15,015 nt of DNA, taken from the NCBI GenBank assembly GCA_036276735.1, contig DASUOH010000024.1, positions 1-15,015 on the forward strand, read 5' to 3'. The notes under the pieces were generated by a model. It was not told the DNA's origin. It ran no database searches and saw only the letters and a list, made by a program, of their open reading frames with translations. This document shows, piece by piece, positions 1-5,017 of this stretch. A program made the position numbers and the translations under genes. The stretch's first letter is position 1; the number at the start of each line of letters is the position of its first letter. The stretch comes from VRUE01 sp036276735. GTDB lineage: Bacteria > Actinomycetota > Thermoleophilia > Solirubrobacterales > 70-9.

Positions 1-71
1 CGGCCGGACTCGAAGACCATCCGGGCGCCGCGCTCCAACAGCTCTTCGGGGTACTTCCTCGTTCGTGGCAT
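1..71 (-). CDS. IS3-family transposase OrfA, N-terminal fragment (runs off window)
   Basis: The minus-strand ATG at 71 opens a frame reading MPRTRKYPEELLERGARMVF and then ESG to the window edge. The KYPxEL-x-ERGARMVFESG pattern is characteristic of the first helix of IS3-family OrfA proteins, which bind the element's ends through an N-terminal helix-turn-helix. OrfA is normally followed by an overlapping OrfB with the DDE catalytic core, joined by a -1 frameshift; that part is outside the window. A purine-rich GGAAGGG about 11 bp upstream (91-85) serves as the ribosome binding site. Only about 23 codons are visible, but the motif is distinctive. Confidence 0.8.
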   Translation of the reverse strand, partial: MPRTRKYPEELLERGARMVFESG

Positions 72-112
72 GGCTTGATCGGTTCCCTTCCACCAGGAGG
101 AATCCTGGCTTC

Positions 113-141
113 GAGGTCTCCGTCAAACCCGGCCTGGCTCA
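113..141 (-). repeat. Terminal inverted repeat of the IS3-family element (one copy)
   Basis: Read on the minus strand from 141 inward, this 29-bp stretch begins TGAGCCAGGCCGGG and ends GGAGACCTC. It resembles the terminal repeat of IS6110 in its TGA start, central CCGG and GGAGAC block. Only one of the two ends is inside the window, so calling it an inverted repeat is inference. The second end should appear in reverse orientation to the left of the window. Confidence 0.5.
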
Positions 142-274
142 AGAGCATGTTCAAGCTGATACCAGCCTCGCTGGCCAGCGACTCCAAGCTGGCGTCCCGC
201 TTGTGGCGCAACTCGCGGATCGCCTTCCCCAAGGCAGGCTGTGCCTGGGAGGTCTTGTCGGTATGCGGATTCAC
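142..274 (-). pseudogene. XRE-type HTH regulator truncated by an insertion sequence
   Basis: A GTG at 274 starts a frame reading VNPHTDKTSQAQPALGKAIR and on to ELRHKRDASLESLASEAGIS and LNML. This is the first three helices of an XRE/Cro-CI DNA-binding domain (pattern ALGxAIRELRxxRxxSxExLAxEAGIS). The usual continuation, an ERG motif followed by xNPS, never appears. Instead the frame runs into the insertion-sequence end at 141 and loses all similarity. An in-frame TAA lies just upstream of the GTG, which supports that start. The remaining 44 codons would not make a complete DNA-binding domain, so the gene is probably dead unless the rest survives beyond the IS. It is transcribed away from the wHTH/XRE pair, as in a divergent phage-type switch. 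Confidence 0.65.
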
Positions 275-388
275 AATACGTTATGAACGACTGCTAAGCT
301 GCAACCTCAAACATAAGTGGGGCCGCGCGCTGATGACGCCGGCCCCGTGGCGACCGGCACAGGTGACCCAGGCCGGCCGCAGCGGGAA

Positions 389-404
389 CGGTAGCGCGCT
401 ACCG
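389..404. promoter_or_regulatory. 16-bp perfect palindrome, candidate operator
   Basis: CGGTAGCGCGCTACCG is a perfect inverted repeat with no spacer. It lies 70 bp upstream of the first gene of the wHTH/XRE pair, in the divergent regulator region. XRE-family proteins bind as dimers to short palindromes, so this is a reasonable operator for the regulator encoded at 761-1027. A chance palindrome in such GC-rich DNA cannot be excluded, and I did not find a second copy nearby. Confidence 0.35.
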
Positions 405-458
405 GCCTCAGAAAGCGGCGACCCGGCGTGCGTGAACACGACGGGCCGCCTGAGACAC

Positions 459-464
459 AGGAGG
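459..464 (+). promoter_or_regulatory. Ribosome binding site of the wHTH gene
   Basis: AGGAGG lies 10 bp before the ATG at 475. It is one of the few strong Shine-Dalgarno sequences in the window and fixes the start of the small protein. Confidence 0.7.
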
Positions 465-474
465 CATCGCTCCC

Positions 475-768
475 ATGTCCTATTCCCAGCCTACGGATTG
501 CGGCTCGGGCGGCCCGCCTACGCCGGCCGAGGAAGATGCAAGAACCCAGCGCGCCGTTCTGATGCAGGTCCTGACGCACCACCCGACCAACCTGACTATG
601 CCCGAGCTGGCCGCGGAGATCCTGAACGACCCCGACAACTTCGCGGAAGGGGATGCGCTCGCTCGCGCGGTGCGAGACCTGGGTGCCGCCGGCCTGGTGC
701 GGATGAACGGCGTCGTCGTCATGCCGACGCGGGCGGCGGTTCATTTCGACAGCCTTAGCCGTGGTTGA
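475..768 (+). CDS. Small winged-helix-like protein, unknown function
   Basis: This is a 97-residue protein with no name I can give. After a flexible, Pro/Gly-rich first 20 residues it has a helical segment (about 22-36, RTQRAVLMQVLTHHP), a TMPELAAEIL segment (about 40-49), a third helix ending in ALARAVRDLGAAGLV (about 61-75), then a short beta-like wing (VRMNGVVVMPT) and a final helix. That order fits a winged helix-turn-helix domain of the kind that senses or binds DNA. The start is set by AGGAGG upstream. Its last 8 bases overlap the start of the XRE gene at 761, so the two are probably translated together and work as a pair. I infer that such pairs act as element regulators; no effector domain is visible. 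Confidence 0.7.
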   Translation: MSYSQPTDCGSGGPPTPAEEDARTQRAVLMQVLTHHPTNLTMPELAAEILNDPDNFAEGDALARAVRDLGAAGLVRMNGVVVMPTRAAVHFDSLSRG

Positions 769-1027
769 GGTCGCGAGGCGCTTCGGAGATAACCTGGTCC
801 GCTGCCGCAAGCGGGCCGGGTTGTCACAGGAAGAGCTTAGCTTCCGGGCAGCGCTGCACCGCACGCAGATCGGGCTCCTTGAGCGGGGCGGCCGCCTGCC
901 TCGCATCGACACCCTTGTGAAGCTGGCCGGAGCGCTTGGGGTGCCGCCGGACTGTCTGCTCGACGGGATCAGTTGGAAACCGGGAAGCGCCACGGTAGGC
1001 GGATTTGAGGCTACGGACGCCGATTAG
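761..1027 (+). CDS. XRE-family helix-turn-helix transcriptional regulator
   Basis: An 88-residue protein that consists almost entirely of one Cro/CI-type HTH domain (about residues 7-66). The segments are FGDNLVRCRKRAGLSQEELS, then FRAALHRTQIGLLERGGRLP, then RIDTLVKLAGALGVPPDCLL. The SQEEL turn, the recognition helix ending in the LLERG motif and the LxKLAxALGV helix are all present. There is no partner domain apart from a short acidic tail, so it probably acts as a simple dimeric repressor or activator. The GTG start overlaps the end of the upstream wHTH gene by 8 bp, which suggests translational coupling. A likely target is the divergent promoter region at 275-474 or the excisionase gene downstream. 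The HTH assignment is secure; the target is inference. Confidence 0.85.
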   Translation: MVEVARRFGDNLVRCRKRAGLSQEELSFRAALHRTQIGLLERGGRLPRIDTLVKLAGALGVPPDCLLDGISWKPGSATVGGFEATDAD

Positions 1028-1115
1028 GCCATCTGACATACCGAGACGCGCTGCAGCGGATTGTTAAGTCGGCGAAGCAAATTGGTGCATGCCTGGACAT
1101 ACAGGGCAGAGAGCG

Positions 1116-1325
1116 ATGCCCGAACCCTCCCTGCTCACCGAACCCCTCCTCGACGCAAGCGAAGCCGCGCGGCTCCTGCGGGTGCCGAGGAGCACGCTGT
1201 ATGAGCTGGTCCGCTCGCGCGGGCTTCCGCACGTCAGGATCGGCGAGCGGGGGCTGAGGTTTACGCGCTCGGACCTGGAGGGATGGGTCGCCGAGCACTC
1301 CTATGGCACGAGGCGGCGCGCGTAG
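1116..1325 (+). CDS. Excisionase-like HTH protein (MerR/HTH_17 type)
   Basis: The 69-residue product has the compact helix-turn-helix and wing of AlpA/Xis-type proteins: LLDASEAARLLRVPRSTLYE at about 10-29, then LVRSRGLPHVRIGERGLRFT, then RSDLEGWV at the end. The LxxxEAAxLLxVxxxTLYxL..G.xxxRIGxRxLRFxxxDLxxW pattern is the hallmark of the family. In integrative elements such proteins bend attachment-site DNA and steer the integrase towards excision, or activate int. Its place 8 bp from the integrase stop codon supports an excisionase role, although the two genes converge instead of sharing a promoter. An in-frame ATG at 1089 would add nine residues. I prefer 1116 because a purine-rich GGGCAGAGAG precedes it, while nothing suitable precedes 1089. 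Confidence 0.75.
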   Translation: MPEPSLLTEPLLDASEAARLLRVPRSTLYELVRSRGLPHVRIGERGLRFTRSDLEGWVAEHSYGTRRRA

Positions 1326-1333
1326 CGCCGCGG

Positions 1334-2488
1334 TCAAGCTGCCGTCGCCGGCTGCGGGTCCTCCAGGCGGAACGCTTCCGAGACTCGCTTGGCGGCGTCC
1401 TCGCGGTCGACGAAGGCGAGGTAGCGCCTGGTGGTCGTCAAGTCGGCATGGCCCATCCACTCCATGACCTCTCGGGAGTCGGCGTGGCGGATCACGGTGC
1501 TGCCGAAGGTGTGGCGCAGGTTGTGGAACCGGAAGCCCTCGCGCAGGCCCGCCGCCGTCAGCGCCGCGCGGTAGCGCTCCTTCAGGGACTTGTAGCCGAC
1601 GTGCTCGCCGCGCGGCGTGCAGAAGACGAGATCGTCGTGAGCCGTGAAGTGGTCGCGCTGGCCGAGCCGTGCGAGCCGTTCGGCGACCTCCTCGGCCATC
1701 GGCACCGCTCGCTCGGTGCCGCCCTTCGGCGTCGTCGTCTCTCCCTGGGTCCAGTTCTCGCGGACGTGGATCGTGCGCCGCGTGAAATCGACGTCGCGCC
1801 AACGGAGCGCGAGCAGCTCCCCCATCCGCAGGCCGGCGAACGCGGCGGTGTGGAAAATTGCCGCGTCCTGATCGGACTCGGCCGCGCGAACGAGCGCCAA
1901 GACCTCCTCCGGTCGCAGCACGTCGATCGTCGCCGCGCGGCGAACTCGAGGACGCTCGACGAGATCGGCCGGGTTGCGGGGGACGCCGTAGACCTTCATC
2001 GCTCGCTTGAAGATCGAGCCGAGGCAGACGAGGTACTTCTGGCGCGTCCGGTTGGAGCCGCCGTAGCCGCTGATCCAGAGGTCGATGTCCTCGGTCGTGA
2101 TCGTCTCGATCTTGCGCTTGCCGAACTGACGATCGAGGACCCGGACCATGTTGCGGTAGTCGCGCATCGTGGACGGCTTGCAGTCGCGGACGTTCTCGCA
2201 GTAGGCGAGCCACTCGGCCGTCGCGTCCGCGAAGGTCTTGCCGGTCTTGACCATCCCCGGCAGCGAGCCGTCGCGCGCTTGGCGCAGCAGCTCGTCAAGG
2301 TGCGTCTGCGCCTTGCCTTTCGTGAAGTAGCCCTCCGGCGGCGCCGTCTTCTCGGTCCAGGCCGCGCCAAGACGCTTTTTCTGCTGGCGGCCATCCGGCA
2401 GCCGGTACTTCGCGTACCAGACCGCCCCGCGCTTCCCTTTGCGTTTGAAGACGTGACCGGAGATGGGGCGGGGCGCCGGCTGTCGCAT
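1334..2488 (-). CDS. Tyrosine-recombinase integrase of the mobile element
   Basis: This 384-residue protein is a full-length phage-type site-specific integrase. An N-terminal arm-binding segment (about 10-75, with WYAKYRLPDGR at 24-34) is followed by a core-binding SAM-like domain (about 84-165) and a C-terminal catalytic domain (about 188-370). The catalytic set is complete: Arg221 in GLRMGELLALRW, Lys255, His322 and Arg325 in HNLRHTFGS, His347 in GHADLTTTRRYL, and the nucleophile Tyr356. It should integrate and excise the element at the adjacent tRNA. The ATG at 2488 follows a TAGAAT -10-like box by only 9 bp and no spaced Shine-Dalgarno is visible, so translation may be leaderless or nearly so. 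It converges with the excisionase-like gene. The long plus-strand frame across it is a shadow. Confidence 0.95.
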   Translation of the reverse strand: MRQPAPRPISGHVFKRKGKRGAVWYAKYRLPDGRQQKKRLGAAWTEKTAPPEGYFTKGKAQTHLDELLRQARDGSLPGMVKTGKTFADATAEWLAYCENVRDCKPSTMRDYRNMVRVLDRQFGKRKIETITTEDIDLWISGYGGSNRTRQKYLVCLGSIFKRAMKVYGVPRNPADLVERPRVRRAATIDVLRPEEVLALVRAAESDQDAAIFHTAAFAGLRMGELLALRWRDVDFTRRTIHVRENWTQGETTTPKGGTERAVPMAEEVAERLARLGQRDHFTAHDDLVFCTPRGEHVGYKSLKERYRAALTAAGLREGFRFHNLRHTFGSTVIRHADSREVMEWMGHADLTTTRRYLAFVDREDAAKRVSEAFRLEDPQPATAA

Positions 2489-2497
2489 CGCTCCCGA

Positions 2498-2503
2498 ATT
2501 CTA
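2498..2503 (-). promoter_or_regulatory. Candidate -10 box of the integrase promoter
   Basis: On the minus strand TAGAAT (2503 to 2498) lies 9 bp before the integrase ATG, which suggests a leaderless or near-leaderless transcript. No convincing -35 is seen; the expected position is occupied by the TTGGTCCCGAA repeats, which would let integrase or another binder control the promoter. Confidence 0.4.
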
Positions 2504-2509
2504 CCACGT

Positions 2510-2531
2510 TTCGGGACCAATTCGGGACCAA
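2510..2531 (-). repeat. Tandem 11-bp direct repeats, candidate integrase arm-type sites
   Basis: TTCGGGACCAA occurs twice head to tail at 2510-2520 and 2521-2531 (TTGGTCCCGAA on the integrase strand). An inverted 7-bp half copy, TCCCGAA, lies at 2492-2498. Short repeats between an integrase gene and its core site are typical of arm-type binding sites, recognised by the integrase N-terminal domain. They also cover the region just upstream of the candidate int -10 box, so occupancy could repress int. Confidence 0.6.
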
Positions 2532-2591
2532 TTTCACCACATCGTGCCGTACCGCTCAAACTGTTTTGGCTTTACAGAGCCATTTCCTTAG
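2532..2591. other. AT-richer attachment-site flank between arm repeats and tRNA
   Basis: Sixty bases of noticeably lower GC than the surroundings (including CAAACTGTTTTGGCTTTACA) connect the arm-type repeats to the tRNA 3' end. In tRNA-integrated elements this is part of the att region. No gene or clear hairpin is present. The recombination core itself is expected to overlap the last part of the tRNA gene at 2592 onward, but its exact limits need the other junction. Confidence 0.45.
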
Positions 2592-2665
<74 letters not shown>

Positions 2666-2721
2666 AGAGGGGTCGAGCGTAGCGCGATCCCGGCTGTCTG
2701 AGCGGCGGGCGCGGCGGCGTC

Positions 2722-3120
2722 TCAGGCGCTGAAGAGCTGGGCCAGGGAGCGGCCGACGTCGGGGGGCTCTTCCTTGCCGTCGGCTGCGGCGGCGGCGCCT
2801 TCGGCGAGGGCCTTGGCGGCGTCGGAGATCTGGGCGGAGCGGCCGCTGCGAAGGCCGCCCGAGGTCTTGGCTTCAGCGAGGTCGGATTCCATCAGGCCGG
2901 CCAGCTCGGCGAGGCGGCGCAGGCCGACGGCGCCGGCCGTGCCTCGCAGGGCATGGGCTTCGGCGCGCAGGGTCTCGTAGTCTTCGCTCTCGGTCGCCAG
3001 GCCGGCGGTGATCACGTCGCAGCGTCGTTTGGCCTCCTCGGCGAACGCCTTGAGCAGGGCGGGATCGAGCGCCTCCTTTTTCTCGCTGGGAACTTTGTCG
3101 CTCGTCTTCTTGGGGCTCAT
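2722..3120 (-). CDS. Stand-alone histidine phosphotransfer (HPt) domain protein
   Basis: The 132-residue product has a Lys/Ser-rich N-terminal tail followed by a helical bundle typical of HPt domains. The key motif AHALRGTAGAVGLRRLAELA (about 55-74) matches the aHxLKGxaxxlGxxxLaxlc signature, with His56 as the phosphate-accepting residue. HPt proteins relay phosphate between hybrid histidine kinases and response regulators in the cytoplasm. The C-terminal third is Ala-rich and ends in LAQLFSA. Its ATG overlaps the TGA of the upstream lipoprotein gene as ATGA, so the two are translationally coupled. No kinase or receiver gene lies in the window, so its partners are unknown. The family call rests on the motif and could be mistaken if the His is not used. 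Confidence 0.75.
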   Translation of the reverse strand: MSPKKTSDKVPSEKKEALDPALLKAFAEEAKRRCDVITAGLATESEDYETLRAEAHALRGTAGAVGLRRLAELAGLMESDLAEAKTSGGLRSGRSAQISDAAKALAEGAAAAADGKEEPPDVGRSLAQLFSA

Positions 3121-4199
3121 CGGGTCACCTCTTCGACCGCCTCGGTCAAGCGCTCGACCCCAAAGGCGCCCTCGATCGCGGTGCGGATCGATCCGTCGCG
3201 GTCGATCGCGAAGAGCCAGGGCTCGCTCGGCAAGTTGTAGGCGCTGACCTGGGGCCGCACCTGTTTCGTGCTGGGGTCGTTTTCCTTCCAGATCTCCATG
3301 TGAATGAACTCAGCCTGGTCGCCATGCTCCTCTTTGACCTGCTCGGCCACGTCGACTACCGGGCCGCAGACGCGACTTTCGCAGAACTGCGGGGTCGCGA
3401 ACAAGAGCACGACTGGTTTCTTCCCCACGACGTCGGCAAAGTCGACCTGGTTTTGGGTGTCGGGCGGCACCCGCGTCGTGATCTCCGAGAGGTCGCCACC
3501 GGCATCCTCGGCAGTCGGGGTGTGGATCAACGGCGCCTTCTCCCCCCGCCTCGGAATGCGGGCGAATTCGCCGACCACGGCGCTCGGCAGCAGGGTGCCC
3601 ATCAGCTCCCCGTCTTCGCGGATCAACGCCGCGATCCGCCACTCGCCCTCGCTCGTGAAGTCGAGGTCGGTGACGTAGACCACCGTCGCCGCGTCAGGAT
3701 CGCTGGTCGTCGTCTGGGCGCGGAAGGCGGGCTCCGTTTGGATCGTTTCGATCGCCGCTGGGAACGGGCCGAGCGCCGGCGCCTCGAGCGCTTCCTTCTG
3801 GGCCCGCGCCGCCGCCCCCTTCGCTTCCTCACCCGACTCCACACCGGGCGTCGTCCCCGGCACCTTCGAGATGTAGAGCGCCACCTCGGCGTCGGAGACC
3901 GGGCTGCGATCGGGCTCGAACACCCCGAACGGGTAGCGGTTCTCGCCCTTGTGGAAGACCATCGCCGCCGGGGACACGACAAGCGGTGCGGTCTCCCCTT
4001 CTTTCACGACCTCGAGCAGCGTCTTGCCGGCGGCGGCAGGGAAAGCGCTCTTCGGCGGTGCCGGGCGGCTTCTCACCTCGGCCTCAGACCCAGATCCCGA
4101 GGACCCGGAGTCCTCGCCGCAGCCGGCCAGCGGCCCGACGACTACGGGCAGGCAGGCGAGAACGCATATGACGCGGTGCAGCAGCATGCGGACGGGCAT
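3117..4199 (-). CDS. Lipoprotein with thioredoxin-like C-terminal domain
   Basis: Taking the ATG at 4199 gives 360 residues. Residues 1-27 form a lipoprotein signal peptide, with a hydrophobic stretch and the lipobox PLAGC; Cys27 would be lipidated and anchor the protein outside the membrane. A Ser/Gly/Glu linker and an unfamiliar domain (about 60-225) come next. The last 110 residues look thioredoxin-like: KKPVVLLFATPQFCESRVCG, then VVDVAEQVKEE, and PWLFAIDRDGSI near the end. The redox motif is odd: Cys273-x4-Cys278, with CGP at the second Cys recalling WCGPC but lacking its second cysteine. I do not recognise a specific family. An upstream in-frame ATG (4304) is rejected because it would overlap the divergent gene and bury the signal peptide. 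The stop overlaps the HPt start. Confidence 0.75.
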   Translation of the reverse strand: MPVRMLLHRVICVLACLPVVVGPLAGCGEDSGSSGSGSEAEVRSRPAPPKSAFPAAAGKTLLEVVKEGETAPLVVSPAAMVFHKGENRYPFGVFEPDRSPVSDAEVALYISKVPGTTPGVESGEEAKGAAARAQKEALEAPALGPFPAAIETIQTEPAFRAQTTTSDPDAATVVYVTDLDFTSEGEWRIAALIREDGELMGTLLPSAVVGEFARIPRRGEKAPLIHTPTAEDAGGDLSEITTRVPPDTQNQVDFADVVGKKPVVLLFATPQFCESRVCGPVVDVAEQVKEEHGDQAEFIHMEIWKENDPSTKQVRPQVSAYNLPSEPWLFAIDRDGSIRTAIEGAFGVERLTEAVEEVTR

Positions 4200-4285
4200 G
4201 TTATTCGGCACGCCGCCCCGGCCCGCCGCTGCCGCATGGCCGCGTATAGCCTCCGCTCCGAGAAGGCGACGGCAAGGAGGACGAG
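4200..4285. promoter_or_regulatory. Divergent promoter region, lipoprotein and SDR genes
   Basis: These 86 bp separate two divergent units and should hold both promoters. A TATAGC at 4245-4250 could be a -10 for the dehydrogenase gene, and AAGGAGG at 4274-4280 is a strong ribosome binding site 5 bp before its TTG start. For the lipoprotein only a weak AATAAC just before its ATG is seen. No -35 box stands out on either strand. Confidence 0.35.
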
Positions 4286-5017
4286 TTGGCGGAGCGAGCG
4301 GCACTGATCACCGGGGCATCGAGCGGCATCGGGCTGGCGATCGCAAGGACGCTCGGCGAGGAGGGCCACGCCCTTACCGTCTCCGCCCGCCGGCCGGAGA
4401 AGCTGGAGGCCGCCGCGGAGAGCCTGCGCTCCGACGGATTCGAGGTCCAGAGCGTCCCTGCAAACATGGGCGACGAGGAGGCGCTGATGTCGGTCTTCGC
4501 CAGACACCGCGACGCCTACGGTCGCCTCGACGTCCTCGTCAACAACGCGGGGGTCGGGATCGGCGCGCCGATGGAGCAGATCCAGACCAAGTACCTCGAC
4601 ATGCAGCTCGCCGTCAACCTGCGGGCCTTGATCATCGGCACGCGCGAGGGACTGCCGCTGCTGCGCGAGGCGGGCGCCGAGCACGGCAAGGCGCTGATCG
4701 TCAACACCGCCTCGATCGCCGGTAAAGGCGGCCAGGCGTGGCTGTCGGTCTACGCGGCGACCAAGGCGGCGGTGATCAACTTCACCCAATCGACGCACCG
4801 CGAGGTCGGCTCTGCCGGCATCCAGTGCACCGCCCTCGCCCCCGGCTTCGTCGACACGCCGATGACCGAGTTCGCCAAGGGCGAGGTCCCGGCGGAGGAG
4901 ATGATCCAGCCTGCGGACATCGGCGAGGCCGTGCGGTTCCTGCTGCGGACCTCGCGCAACTGCCATGTCCCCGAGATCGTCTTCACGCGTCCCAGCGAGG
5001 GACTCGACACCCCCTAG
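4286..5017 (+). CDS. Short-chain dehydrogenase/reductase (SDR), classical type
   Basis: A 243-residue NAD(P)-dependent oxidoreductase of the classical SDR family, cytoplasmic. The Rossmann cofactor motif TGASSGIG is at 9-16, NNAG at 86-89, the structural Asn at 111 and the catalytic set Ser143, Tyr156 and Lys160 (YAATK). An Arg pair after the second strand (SARRPEKL, 33-40) suggests preference for NADPH. APGFVDTPM (185-193) is the usual loop after the active site. The start is a TTG set by AAGGAGG 5 bp upstream. The stop codon is immediately followed by the ATG of a glycosyltransferase, so the two form an operon. The substrate cannot be read from sequence; reduction of a sugar, lipid or polyketide-like ketone is possible. 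Confidence 0.9.
   Translation: MAERAALITGASSGIGLAIARTLGEEGHALTVSARRPEKLEAAAESLRSDGFEVQSVPANMGDEEALMSVFARHRDAYGRLDVLVNNAGVGIGAPMEQIQTKYLDMQLAVNLRALIIGTREGLPLLREAGAEHGKALIVNTASIAGKGGQAWLSVYAATKAAVINFTQSTHREVGSAGIQCTALAPGFVDTPMTEFAKGEVPAEEMIQPADIGEAVRFLLRTSRNCHVPEIVFTRPSEGLDTP

Larger units (their letters stand above)
1..141 (-). mobile_element. IS3-family (IS6110-like) insertion sequence, left end
   Basis: On the minus strand the sequence starting at 141 reads TGAGCC and continues with a CCGG..TG.CGGAGAC.TC pattern. This matches the layout of the IS6110 terminal repeat as I remember it (TGAACC...CGGAGACTC). A transposase orfA start follows 70 bp inside, as in IS3-family elements of that group. 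The outer end (TGA.../...TCA at 141) falls exactly where the neighbouring XRE gene loses its frame. The rest of the element, including orfB and the other end, is off the left edge. IS3 elements usually make 3-bp target duplications; these cannot be tested here without the other junction. Confidence 0.7.
275..474. other. Divergent intergenic region between the two regulator genes
   Basis: About 200 bp without a credible gene separate the truncated minus-strand XRE gene from the plus-strand wHTH/XRE pair. The left part (272-315) is relatively AT-rich and could hold a promoter for the minus-strand gene, but I see no -35/-10 pair good enough to call. The right part holds a 16-bp palindrome (389-404), a GGCCGGCC palindrome (371-378) and the AGGAGG ribosome binding site (459-464) of the next gene. 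The frames that cross it are shadows with no recognisable domain. Confidence 0.5.

Noticed and set aside
5..18. GGACTCGAA near the window start, also found in the CAT tRNA, as a possible far attachment site
   Set aside because: Only nine bases match, and they fall inside the transposase coding sequence; too short and in the wrong context for an att repeat.
75..758. A 227-codon plus-strand frame covering the regulator intergenic region
   Set aside because: It overlaps the IS end, the truncated regulator and the wHTH gene in another frame, and has no domain or ribosome binding site.
3117..4304. Longer lipoprotein starting at 4304
   Set aside because: It would place 35 Arg/Pro-rich residues before a good signal peptide and overlap the start of the divergent dehydrogenase gene.
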